This document shows positions 1-6,783 of a DNA stretch of 13,383 nucleotides, one piece after another. Source of the stretch: WRIS01 sp050945135 (GTDB lineage: Bacteria > Actinomycetota > Coriobacteriia > Coriobacteriales > Eggerthellaceae). Location: the NCBI GenBank assembly GCA_050945135.1, contig JBMNSJ010000052.1, forward strand, positions 1 to 13,383, given 5' to 3'. The position numbers and the translations under genes were made by a program. The number at the start of each line of letters is the position of its first letter. Position 1 is the first letter of the stretch. A model generated the notes under the pieces. The model made no database searches, had not been told where the DNA came from, and saw only the letters and a program-made list of their open reading frames with translations.

Positions 1-220
1 CTTACATTATATCATTACATTACCTTCCTGTACAGATAAAACTCGTGGAATTTGACAAAAAGAAAGGCCTTGCGACCTGGTGAAACAAAACTATTTTTTA
101 TTAGTTAAACTGCGGAACGGACGAGCATTATAACAAACAAACTGATATTGTCGCTACATATTTAAGGCAAAGTCAAAATATGTCCGAAAGGCGGCATTGT
201 TTATGCTAGAATTCCAGTAA
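1..220. other. Gene-free flank downstream of fetB
   Basis: I see no convincing coding frame in this A+T-rich stretch. A perfect TTGACA occurs on the plus strand at 52-57 but has no -10 at the right distance. A short A/T hairpin (AACTA/TAGTT) lies around 90-108. The only signal worth marking is the leftward promoter-like pair at 127-154. No clear hairpin plus T-run terminator for the fetAB operon was found. Confidence 0.5.
127..154 (-). promoter_or_regulatory. Candidate leftward sigma-70 type promoter
   Basis: On the minus strand a perfect -10 TATAAT (127-132) is preceded, after 16 bases, by GCGACA (149-154), which matches four of six bases of TTGACA. It would drive transcription out of the left edge of the window, so it would belong to a gene not seen here. 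This is a motif match only. Confidence 0.35.
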
Positions 221-1018
221 TTACGACCGGATTCCCTTATCAAGATAGTATCCAGTTTTTGAAAAACGCTTTCGATAGCTATAGAAGCATGCCATAACAA
301 TCGCGATAGTATTTGCAGCAGAGATCATAAGCATCACTACAATTTGATACTTCGCAGCCGTGAAGGGATCTGCTCCAGCGAGCAATTGCCCCGTCATCAT
401 CCCGGGGATAGTTACTATGCCAGCAGCGGACATAGTTGCAAGCACTGGAACCATGCCTGCGCCAATGGCCTCTTTTAAGGAGGCAAACGCAGCCTCACGT
501 TTGGTGGCGCCAAGAGCAGTAAGTGCGAACATTTCATCAGATCGTGAATCTAGGTTTGAAAAGAGCCGATCGATTGCCACTGCAATCGCGGACATGGCGT
601 TTCCGATAATCATCCCTGCAATCGGTATAACCTGTCGCGCGTTATACCAGGGCTCAGCGTGAATGACTCCCTCCACTACGATGAACCCTACCGCTAATGA
701 AGAAATTGACAAGGAGAGAAATACTCCAAAGATTAAGCCGGGAACCTTATTTTCAATACGAGAGGTGGCAATTTGGGTTGCAGCAAAAAGCATGAAGAGC
801 AAGACCAGCAAAACAAGCCACCATGTTTGCCAATCAAAGAGCAGCTTGAGAAGAAAGCCTGCTGCAAGAAGCTGAATAAAACATCTAATAGATGAGACAA
901 GGATGTTTTTCAGCTGGCCAAGTTCGAGCACATACGAAACAACTCCTGCAACGAGCATCAATGCGCTCGCGGCAAGAAGTTCGATGTAACCAATATCTAC
1001 AACACCTGCATCAGTCAT
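221..1018 (-). CDS. fetB: FetB-like ABC exporter permease (UPF0014 family)
   Basis: This 265-residue integral membrane protein belongs to the UPF0014/YbbM family; the E. coli member FetB is the permease of an iron exporter that lessens oxidative stress. About seven hydrophobic segments are visible (roughly 12-30, 42-60, 65-82, 95-115, 130-150, 188-205, 225-245). Family hallmarks are the IPIAGMIIGNAM stretch (131-142), LGATKREA (169-176), and the AGIVTIPGMMTGQLLAG segment (199-215) followed by YQIVVM. Length is normal for the family. The ATG start overlaps the stop of the upstream ATPase gene by 4 bases (ATGA), so the two are translationally coupled. Membership of the family is clear from sequence; iron as the substrate is carried over from E. 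coli and is not shown here. Confidence 0.9.
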   Translation of the reverse strand: MTDAGVVDIGYIELLAASALMLVAGVVSYVLELGQLKNILVSSIRCFIQLLAAGFLLKLLFDWQTWWLVLLVLLFMLFAATQIATSRIENKVPGLIFGVFLSLSISSLAVGFIVVEGVIHAEPWYNARQVIPIAGMIIGNAMSAIAVAIDRLFSNLDSRSDEMFALTALGATKREAAFASLKEAIGAGMVPVLATMSAAGIVTIPGMMTGQLLAGADPFTAAKYQIVVMLMISAANTIAIVMACFYSYRKRFSKTGYYLDKGIRS

Positions 1019-1701
1019 CGTGTCTCACTTTGTCCGTAAGGCGCATAGGCCAAGGTTCCATCTGACAACTCAAACACGCCTGCGGCAAAACCATCTGTAG
1101 CGCGATGGCGAATTCTTAAGCAAGTAGTCTGATTGTTCATCAGTGAGGCAGTAAGCTCACTCACTGCCTGAGAAGACTCATCATCAAGCGCCGCATCGAC
1201 TTCATCAAGAAGCAACACATGAGGCTTGGTTAAGAAAACTCGTAGTAGGGAGATGCGTGCTGCTTGACCTCCGGAAAGTTGAGAGATATCGCGATCGAGT
1301 TCTAGGTCGTCGAGACCTGCCTGGGAAAGAGCTTCCTTAAGTTGCTCTTTAGGAGGGGGAACTTCTTTTGCGTGCACTTTCAATTTCCAAGACAAAACGA
1401 GGTTTTCCTGAATTGAACCCGGAACAAGAGCCGTTTTCTGGGGAACCAAACACACCTTTTTTCTCCATTGTTGAGGCGAAATGTTGCAGCTGTTTACTCC
1501 ATTAAGAAGAAGTTCTCCCCCATCAAGTTCGTACATGCGGGCACATGCCCGAAGCAGGGTTGATTTTCCTGAGCCAGACGCTCCTACGAGATCATATATT
1601 TTTGACGCCTCCAGCGAGAAGCTGACTTGAGAGAAAAGCGAGGAATGTGAGTCTTGATTCTTGAAAGAAACAGCCAATGATTTTGCTTCAAATAACGTCA
1701 T
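1015..1701 (-). CDS. fetA: FetA-like ABC exporter ATPase
   Basis: ATP-binding subunit that pairs with the adjacent FetB-like permease. In the 228-residue form it shows Walker A GASGSGKS (40-47), a Q-loop at Gln88, the signature LSGGQ (142-146), Walker B VLLLDE (162-167) and a switch His199. All catalytic motifs are intact. The length fits the short single-domain FetA/YbbL type. The longest frame starts at an ATG at 1707, but the AAGGA ribosome binding site (minus strand, 1708-1712) abuts that codon directly; the ATG at 1701 has a 6-base spacer and is the better start. The stop overlaps the fetB start. The nearest promoter candidate is about 40 bases upstream. Confidence 0.87.
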   Translation of the reverse strand: MTLFEAKSLAVSFKNQDSHSSLFSQVSFSLEASKIYDLVGASGSGKSTLLRACARMYELDGGELLLNGVNSCNISPQQWRKKVCLVPQKTALVPGSIQENLVLSWKLKVHAKEVPPPKEQLKEALSQAGLDDLELDRDISQLSGGQAARISLLRVFLTKPHVLLLDEVDAALDDESSQAVSELTASLMNNQTTCLRIRHRATDGFAAGVFELSDGTLAYAPYGQSETR

Positions 1702-1738
1702 CAACATTCCTTGGGTAGGGGAGTCAATTCTTGCTTAC

Positions 1739-1768
1739 ATAGTATCACGCCACTACATTCAGTCATAA
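1739..1768 (-). promoter_or_regulatory. Candidate extended -10 promoter for fetAB
   Basis: On the minus strand, TGATACTAT (1739-1747) reads as a TGn extended -10 element, with TACTAT matching four of six consensus bases. The -35 region at 1763-1768 (TTATGA) is weak. A start near 1732 would leave a leader of about 30 bases before fetA, which fits. Motif match only. Confidence 0.3.
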
Positions 1769-1807
1769 GGAACTCCCGTTATGATAAGGAAGGATTTCTG
1801 GCAGTGT

Positions 1808-2179
1808 TTACTTTGAGAGAAAAGCGATGGCTTCTGCTTCAGTGCTCGCAAAGAACAAGGTGTTTCCGTGGTTGCTCTCATACATGAAATCGCGGAAACT
1901 TTTGCTTTCGCATGTACTGAAATCTCCCACGATTGCGAGAGAGGCTTTGTAGTTCACGAACTTTTGCATAATGCCGCCCAAAAGACGCGTTTTGAGTTGG
2001 AAGAAATGGGGCTCGATATCCTCTTTCTTCATAATCATCTTTGAGCTGTCGTACTCATAGTGAACAGTTGCTATAAGGTCGAGTACATCTTGCTCATTGC
2101 CAAGCAAGAAGTCACCGTCGCGCGAAACACTCACAATGCGTTCTTTTGAATTACTAATTAGGGAAGTGATATATTCCAC
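1808..2179 (-). CDS. DUF4180-like protein, function unknown
   Basis: A soluble 123-residue protein with no signal peptide or membrane segment. The C-terminal half carries a pattern I associate with the DUF4180 family: LKTRLLGGIMQKFVNY (62-77), LAIVGDF (81-87), SKSFRDFMYESNHGN (92-106), then a FFAS strand and an Ala/Glu-rich end helix (EAEAIAFL). The function of this family is not known to me. The start codon is GTG, supported by an AAGGAG site 5 bases upstream. It stands alone in its orientation, about 100 bases before fetA, so co-transcription with fetAB is possible but a separate promoter-like element sits between them. Divergently arranged to pstS. The family call is from memory of the consensus. 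Confidence 0.75.
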   Translation of the reverse strand: MEYITSLISNSKERIVSVSRDGDFLLGNEQDVLDLIATVHYEYDSSKMIMKKEDIEPHFFQLKTRLLGGIMQKFVNYKASLAIVGDFSTCESKSFRDFMYESNHGNTLFFASTEAEAIAFLSK

Positions 2180-2436
2180 GCTGACTCCTTAAACTGTTTC
2201 CGCTGAATAATCAGCCTATTCTAGCATTTCGTCGCCCTAGAAAACCTTTCATATCGAGCTTTTCTGTTGCTGCCCAAAACGAATGCCTTTCTCTAATTCT
2301 ATGAGGCTTGAAACTCGCCACACAAAATTTTACATACATTTGATTTTTGCCAAACATGTCCTTGATACCAGCGTCCCATCATGGTCTTGCTCTTAAAAAG
2401 GCAAATACTAAATGAGTGAAGTTTGAAAGGAAAAAC
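2180..2436. other. Divergent intergenic region between the DUF4180-like gene and pstS
   Basis: This 257-base A+T-rich gap must hold the promoters of both divergent genes. A leftward extended -10 is marked separately. For pstS I see no good -35/-10 pair. The best regulatory hint is TTTACA (2329-2334) followed 5 bases later by TTGATT (2340-2345), which loosely resembles the 11-base-period TTnACA half-sites bound by Gram-positive PhoP. The match is too loose to call a Pho box. The pstS ribosome binding site AAAGGA ends 6 bases before its ATG. Confidence 0.35.
2218..2226 (-). promoter_or_regulatory. Candidate extended -10 promoter for the DUF4180-like gene
   Basis: Minus-strand TGCTAGAAT combines a TGn extension with TAGAAT, five of six bases of the -10 consensus. 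No -35 hexamer is recognisable at 16-18 bases upstream. A start near 2211 gives a leader of about 30 bases to the GTG codon. Confidence 0.35.
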
Positions 2437-3360
2437 ATGAGTAAAAGCTTAGATAAACGATTAGTCGGTCTCGTAGCCTGCGTTGCCCTTGTAATGGGAA
2501 TGCTATGCTTCGTCGGTTGCTCCTCTGCGCCGTCCTCGAGCAGTAAGCAAGCCGAAGATAGCAAAGATTCGCCCACAGGTCAGGTGTCCGTATATTCGAG
2601 AGAAGATGGATCGGGGACTCGTGGCGCTTTCATCGAGCTCTTTGAGATTGAAGAAAAAGATTCTAGTGGCGAAAAGGTTGACAAAACTACTACTTCAGCA
2701 GTAATCACAAATTCGACTTCGGTAATGATGACCTCAATCGCAAGTGACGAAAACGGTATAGGGTATCTTTCCTTGGGATCGTTGGACTCAAGTGTAAGTG
2801 CAGTAAAAATTGATGATGTTGAGGCTACAGCAGAAAACGTTAAAAATGGTAGTTATAAAGCAGCTCGCCCCTTCAATATTGCGACAAAAGACAATCTTTC
2901 AGATGTCGCGCAAGATTTCATTTCGTTTACGATGAGCGCTGACGGCCAAGCCATCGTTGAAGAGAATGGCTATATCGCCATCGATGGCGAAACAAAGAAT
3001 TACAGCGCTTCAGGTAAGAGCGGAAAAATTGTTATAGCTGGTTCGTCATCGGTTACGCCGGTAATGGAGAAGCTGCAAGAAGCTTACATGAAGCTCAATC
3101 CTGATGTGTCCATTGAGGTACAGCAAAGTGACTCAACCACAGGAATGAATATGGCGATTGAAGGAACATGCGACATCGGAATGGCATCACGAGAGCTGAA
3201 GGACTCAGAGCTGTCATCTGGTCTGAAGGCAACTGCGATAGCGCTTGATGGTATTGCCGTAATCGTACACACAAATTCATCAATCGAGAATCTTAGCTCA
3301 GAACAAGTAAAAGGCATTTACACCGGTGAGATAAGTGACTGGGAAGAAGTGCGCGGTTAA
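2437..3360 (+). CDS. pstS: Phosphate-binding lipoprotein PstS, circularly permuted
   Basis: Extracellular phosphate receptor of the Pst importer, 307 residues. The signal peptide runs about 1-27, with lipobox FVGC and lipidated Cys28, then a Ser-rich linker. The order of the mature protein is unusual. Residues 49-187 match the usual second half of PstS (REDGSGTRGAF at 55-65, IGYLSLGSLD at 108-117, FISFTMSADGQAIVEENG at 161-178). Residues 188-195 form a Ser/Gly/Lys linker, and 196-307 match the usual first half (IVIAGSSSVTPVM, QQSDSTTGM, CDIGMASRELK, GIAVIV, IYTGEISDW). Phosphate-site residues of E. coli PstS map to Arg55, Ser59, Gly60, Thr61, then Ser204 and Ser233; the Asp56 position appears as Arg252. 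The ATG at 2437 has an AAAGGA site; an upstream in-frame GTG at 2416 lacks one. First gene of the pst operon. Confidence 0.88.
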   Translation: MSKSLDKRLVGLVACVALVMGMLCFVGCSSAPSSSSKQAEDSKDSPTGQVSVYSREDGSGTRGAFIELFEIEEKDSSGEKVDKTTTSAVITNSTSVMMTSIASDENGIGYLSLGSLDSSVSAVKIDDVEATAENVKNGSYKAARPFNIATKDNLSDVAQDFISFTMSADGQAIVEENGYIAIDGETKNYSASGKSGKIVIAGSSSVTPVMEKLQEAYMKLNPDVSIEVQQSDSTTGMNMAIEGTCDIGMASRELKDSELSSGLKATAIALDGIAVIVHTNSSIENLSSEQVKGIYTGEISDWEEVRG

Positions 3361-3402
3361 TGGAAGACACATCAATATTATCGGTCTTAGCCGGAGGTGC
3401 GC

Positions 3403-4257
3403 ATGAGCTCTGCTAAGGAAAGTGGAGTGAAGATTCTATTCGGGATTACCGCAGGGATTTCTATCCTTGCGGTTGCCCTTATATGCGTCTTTCTCTTTAT
3501 TAATGGAGTTCCCGCTCTAGCCCAAATAGGGCTCCCTGATTTCCTTCTTGGAACAACCTGGCGTCCTGCCAATGATATTTACGGGATTTTCCCCATGATT
3601 ATCGGGAGCCTCTACGTTACTGCTGGAGCAATTATTGTTGGAGTGCCTATTGGAGTGCTGTGCGCCATGTATCTTTCGCGATTTGCGTCGAGTAAGGTCG
3701 TGCGTATTGTGCGCCCGGGTGTTGAATTGCTTGCAGGTGTTCCGTCTGTTGTGTACGGGTTCTTCGGTTTAATTATCATCGTACCCTTTATTCGCTATTT
3801 TGCTCCAGGAAACGGTCTTTCCTTGCTCGCGGCAGCTTTGTTGCTTGGCGTTATGATTTTGCCAACCATCATAACTGTTGCAAAAACAGCACTCGATTCA
3901 GTTCCTACACGCTATTACGAAGGAGCAAGAGCTCTTGGGGCAGGGCATGAACGCGCTGTGTTCAGAATCATTTTGCCGGCAGCCTTGTCGGGGATTATGG
4001 CGGGCATCATCCTTGGTATCGGCCGCGCAATTGGTGAGACTATGGCGGTTATTATGGTCGCAGGTAATCAGCCCGTAATTCCAGAAAGCCTCTTTAGTGG
4101 CCTTCGAACCATGACAGCAAATATTGTGCTCGAAATGGGCTATGCGGCAGATTTGCATAGGGGAGCCTTAGTTGCAACAGGCGTCGTTTTATTCGTTTTT
4201 ATTCTTCTTATCACAATTCTCCTTAATGTGATCAAGCAAAAAAGTGAGGTGAAGTGA
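3403..4257 (+). CDS. pstC: Phosphate ABC transporter permease PstC
   Basis: One of two membrane subunits that form the phosphate channel. The 284-residue protein has six predicted membrane segments (about 13-34, 62-92, 107-130, 138-160, 195-222, 255-278). The cytoplasmic EAA coupling loop is YYEGARALGAGHERAVFRII (171-190), contacting PstB. The conserved GIGRAIGETMA segment (205-215), needed for transport in Pst permeases, is intact. A GTG at 3397 opens the frame earlier, but GGAGG (3393-3397) overlaps that codon and is 5 bases before the ATG at 3403, which I take as start. It lies 42 bases after pstS, and its stop overlaps the pstA start by one base (TGATG). Confidence 0.93.
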   Translation: MSSAKESGVKILFGITAGISILAVALICVFLFINGVPALAQIGLPDFLLGTTWRPANDIYGIFPMIIGSLYVTAGAIIVGVPIGVLCAMYLSRFASSKVVRIVRPGVELLAGVPSVVYGFFGLIIIVPFIRYFAPGNGLSLLAAALLLGVMILPTIITVAKTALDSVPTRYYEGARALGAGHERAVFRIILPAALSGIMAGIILGIGRAIGETMAVIMVAGNQPVIPESLFSGLRTMTANIVLEMGYAADLHRGALVATGVVLFVFILLITILLNVIKQKSEVK

Positions 4258-5180
4258 TGTCGCAAGCAGAAGCCTTGCATGCGCAAGATATAAATGCACG
4301 AATTGAAAAAGCATATGAGCAAAGCATGACAAACGCTCGCAAGAGAAATCTTTCTGGTGGGATTCTGCGATGGCTTGTTCGACTTGGTGCGGCGTTAACC
4401 ATTGCAATACTTTTATTTATACTGGGATTCATTTTAATAAACGGTATTCCTTACCTCACGCCAAGCTTGTTTGCGTGGGAATACACTTCAGAGAATGTTT
4501 CTTTGATGCCAGCACTTATCAACACCCTCCTCATGACAGCGCTTTCCCTCCTGTTTGCTGCTCCAATTGGTGTTGGTGCGGCTATATACCTGTCTGAGTA
4601 TGCAAGAAAAACGAATAAGTTTGTATATTTGGTACGAACAACGACAGAGGTGCTCTCAGGCATTCCGTCTATCATTTATGGGTTATTTGGTCTGCTCTTT
4701 TTTGTTACAGCCCTGCACTGGGGTATGTCACTTTTAGCTGGAGCAGCAACTCTTGCCATTATGGTTTTGCCAATCATAATGAGGACGACTGAAGAGGCTC
4801 TCAGGGCGGTTCCCTCGTCATATCGGGAGGGTAGCTTCAGTCTAGGTGCGGGCAGGCTCACAACGATTTTTAAGATTGTTTTACCTAATGCCGCTCCAGG
4901 AATTTTGGGCGGAATCATTCTTAGTATTGGACGTGTTGTGGGAGAAGTTGCGGCCTTGATATACACTGCCGGCACTATCGCCGCAATCCCAGAATTTTCA
5001 ACCCAGGCGTTCGGTGCAGTGTTCGACTCAACGCGTACGCTTGCGGTGCACATGTATGTTCTTGCGAGTGAAGGACTACATATTCATGAAACCTATGCCA
5101 CAGCAGTTGTTCTTCTGATTGTTGTTGCGGGTATTAATTTTCTATCAACAAGAATAGCTAATAAAATGAAGCGAGGATAA
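4257..5180 (+). CDS. pstA: Phosphate ABC transporter permease PstA
   Basis: Partner permease of PstC, 307 residues with six predicted membrane segments (about 40-62, 85-112, 128-152, 157-175, 213-240, 278-297). The EAA loop is YREGSFSLGAGRLTTIFKIV (189-208), followed by ILSIGRVVGEVAAL (221-234), the counterpart of the PstC GRAIGE motif. A hydrophilic N-terminal tail of about 37 residues (Glu/Lys/Arg-rich, helix-like) precedes the first membrane segment. The ATG at 4257 is preferred over a GTG at 4254 because GAGGTG (4246-4251) sits 5 bases before it. The gene is coupled to pstC by the TGATG overlap, and 4 bases separate its stop from the pstB start. Confidence 0.93.
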   Translation: MSQAEALHAQDINARIEKAYEQSMTNARKRNLSGGILRWLVRLGAALTIAILLFILGFILINGIPYLTPSLFAWEYTSENVSLMPALINTLLMTALSLLFAAPIGVGAAIYLSEYARKTNKFVYLVRTTTEVLSGIPSIIYGLFGLLFFVTALHWGMSLLAGAATLAIMVLPIIMRTTEEALRAVPSSYREGSFSLGAGRLTTIFKIVLPNAAPGILGGIILSIGRVVGEVAALIYTAGTIAAIPEFSTQAFGAVFDSTRTLAVHMYVLASEGLHIHETYATAVVLLIVVAGINFLSTRIANKMKRG

Positions 5181-5184
5181 AGCT

Positions 5185-6030
5185 ATGAATACGGGTATTT
5201 TAAAAAGAGAGGAAAGGCTTGAGGCGCCAGCGGTATATCTACAAAAGGCTCATGAGCAGCAAAATAAAAAGGTAGAGAATCCATCAAAAATGAATGTGAA
5301 AGACCTCGATTTATACTACGGCGATTTTCAGGCATTGAAATCGGTTAGCTTAAGCATGCCGCAGTGTCAGGTAACAGCCCTTATTGGTCCTTCGGGGTGT
5401 GGCAAATCAACTTTCATTAAGACGCTCAATCGCATGAATGATCTTGTCGATGACTGCAAAATTGAAGGTGAAGTAACCCTTGACGGAGTAGATGTGTATG
5501 AAAGCTTTGATGCAAACGTATTACGTAAACGGGTAGGCATGGTATTTCAAAGTCCTAACCCTTTCCCTTTTTCCATCTATGACAATATTGCTTTTGGACC
5601 ACGCACTCACGGAATCAAGGATAAAGCTACGCTTAATGAAATCGTAGAACAAAGTTTGCGCGATGCGGCAATTTGGGATGAGCTAAAAGATCGTTTGAAA
5701 AAGAACGCTTTGAGTTTGTCCGGTGGGCAGCAGCAACGTCTCTGCATCGCTCGAGCCTTGGCAGTACGACCCGAAGTGCTGCTTATGGATGAGGCAACAA
5801 GTGCGCTCGATCCTATCTCGACAGAGAAGATAGAATCATTGATAGCCACTTTAAAAGAAAAATATACTATTGTGATGGTTACACACAATATGCTTCAAGC
5901 CTTGCGTGTCTCTGACCAAACGGCGTTTTTCCTTATGGGAGATATCGTTGAGTCGGGAGACACCGATCAGCTGTTTACAAATCCGCGTGATGAACGTACG
6001 GCGGATTATGTTGCCGGGCGATTCGGGTAG
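5185..6030 (+). CDS. pstB: Phosphate ABC transporter ATPase PstB
   Basis: ATPase that powers phosphate import through PstC/PstA. All motifs are present in the 281-residue protein: Walker A GPSGCGKS (68-75), Q-loop Gln122 in FQSPNPFPFSIYDNIAFGPR, signature LSGGQQQR (178-185), Walker B VLLMDEATSALDP (198-210) and His234. The PstB-typical ending RTADYVAGRFG is present. The N-terminus carries about 35 extra charged residues before the usual MNVKDLDLYYG start. An internal ATG at 5290 would give the common length of about 246, but the only good ribosome binding site (GAGGA, 5173-5177, inside the end of pstA) serves the ATG at 5185. phoU, which usually follows, is missing; the response regulator starts 33 bases downstream. 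Confidence 0.94.
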   Translation: MNTGILKREERLEAPAVYLQKAHEQQNKKVENPSKMNVKDLDLYYGDFQALKSVSLSMPQCQVTALIGPSGCGKSTFIKTLNRMNDLVDDCKIEGEVTLDGVDVYESFDANVLRKRVGMVFQSPNPFPFSIYDNIAFGPRTHGIKDKATLNEIVEQSLRDAAIWDELKDRLKKNALSLSGGQQQRLCIARALAVRPEVLLMDEATSALDPISTEKIESLIATLKEKYTIVMVTHNMLQALRVSDQTAFFLMGDIVESGDTDQLFTNPRDERTADYVAGRFG

Positions 6031-6037
6031 AATGTGG

Positions 6038-6063
6038 ACTAAGGTGCAAGTCTAAGGTGCGAG
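6038..6063 (+). repeat. 13-bp tandem duplication carrying two Shine-Dalgarno sites
   Basis: Two head-to-tail 13-base units, ACTAAGGTGCAAG (6038-6050) and TCTAAGGTGCGAG (6051-6063), agree at 11 of 13 positions and end exactly at the ATG of the response regulator. Each unit contains AAGGTG. The proximal copy (6054-6059) is 4 bases from the start codon; the distal copy is 17 bases away. Confidence 0.75.
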
Positions 6064-6783
6064 ATGATTTACTACGTAGAAGATGACACAAATATCAGAA
6101 ACTTGACCATGTATGCTCTAAAGCAGGCAGGGTTTGAGTCTAGAGGGTTTTCTCACGCCCGCGATTTTTTCGCTGCCTGCAAGAAAGAACTTCCTTCAAT
6201 GGTGCTGTTAGATATTATGCTTCCAGAAACTGATGGCTTAGAAATTCTGCGCCAAATCAGAAGCAATACCACCATGAAGCGCATTCCGGTGATGATGCTT
6301 ACAGCAAAGGGTACAGAATTCGATACGGTATCGGGTCTTGATGCTGGTGCGGATGATTATCTTGCTAAACCATTTGGCATGATGGAGCTTGTCGCGCGTG
6401 TTAATGCACTTGCTCGCCGTGTGGAAGAAGAATCACCCCGGGGAGAAGACATTCTGACATGTGGCAGGCTTGTACTTTCGATTTCTGCTCACAGTGTTGA
6501 ATTTGATGGCATGCCCGTTACGCTTACTTTAAAAGAGTTCGACTTGCTTAGAATGCTTATGCAAAATCAGGGTCATGTGCTAACAAGAGAAAAGCTTCTC
6601 GAAGAAGTATGGGGAATCGATTCGGTGGTAATAGGCGAGACGCGAACCGTTGATGTTCACATTCAAACGCTCAGACAAAAAATATCACAGGTCCTGCCTG
6701 GCGGCGAGCAGTATATCCAAACTGTCAGAGGTGTCGGGTATTGTGTCAAAGAGCCAGCTGATCAGAATAGGTCGTCTGTTTAA
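6064..6783 (+). CDS. phoP: OmpR/PhoB-family response regulator, likely PhoP of phosphate control
   Basis: A 239-residue DNA-binding response regulator. The receiver domain (about 1-115) has the acidic pair Glu6/Asp7, phosphoacceptor Asp50 in LLDIMLPETDG, Thr80 and Lys102 in YLAKPFG. The C-terminal winged helix (about 130-230) has the typical LTLKEFDLLRML, REKLLEEVWG, RTVDVHIQTLRQKI and VRGVGYCV elements. The position directly after pstB suggests it senses phosphate status through the next gene and controls this pst operon, as PhoB or PhoP do. The assignment to phosphate is by context; the family itself is certain. Its TAA overlaps the kinase ATG by one base (TAATG), so the two are co-translated. 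The start is doubly supplied with a ribosome binding site. Confidence 0.9.
   Translation: MIYYVEDDTNIRNLTMYALKQAGFESRGFSHARDFFAACKKELPSMVLLDIMLPETDGLEILRQIRSNTTMKRIPVMMLTAKGTEFDTVSGLDAGADDYLAKPFGMMELVARVNALARRVEEESPRGEDILTCGRLVLSISAHSVEFDGMPVTLTLKEFDLLRMLMQNQGHVLTREKLLEEVWGIDSVVIGETRTVDVHIQTLRQKISQVLPGGEQYIQTVRGVGYCVKEPADQNRSSV

Noticed and set aside
52..80. Perfect TTGACA on the plus strand as a promoter
   Set aside because: No -10-like hexamer 15-19 bases downstream, and no plus-strand gene follows.
184..194. Small CCG/CGG hairpin after fetB as a terminator
   Set aside because: The stem is only three base pairs and has no adequate T-run.
360..875. Two plus-strand open frames opposite fetB
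   Set aside because: They mirror a clear UPF0014 permease, have no ribosome binding sites and show Ser/Pro/Lys-rich composition typical of antisense shadows.
2416..2436. GTG start that would add seven residues to PstS
   Set aside because: The Shine-Dalgarno AAAGGA lies inside that extension and serves the ATG at 2437; the added residues would spoil a good lipoprotein signal peptide.
3084..3317. Minus-strand frames opposite the 3' half of pstS
   Set aside because: Antisense shadows with no ribosome binding site and no family resemblance.
3361..3402. Idea that pstS is truncated by a frameshift and its missing half lies downstream
   Set aside because: The 42-base gap cannot encode it, and the supposedly missing second half is already present at the N-terminus.
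4676..5053. 125-codon minus-strand frame opposite pstA
   Set aside because: Composition mirrors membrane-protein codons on the other strand; no start signal.
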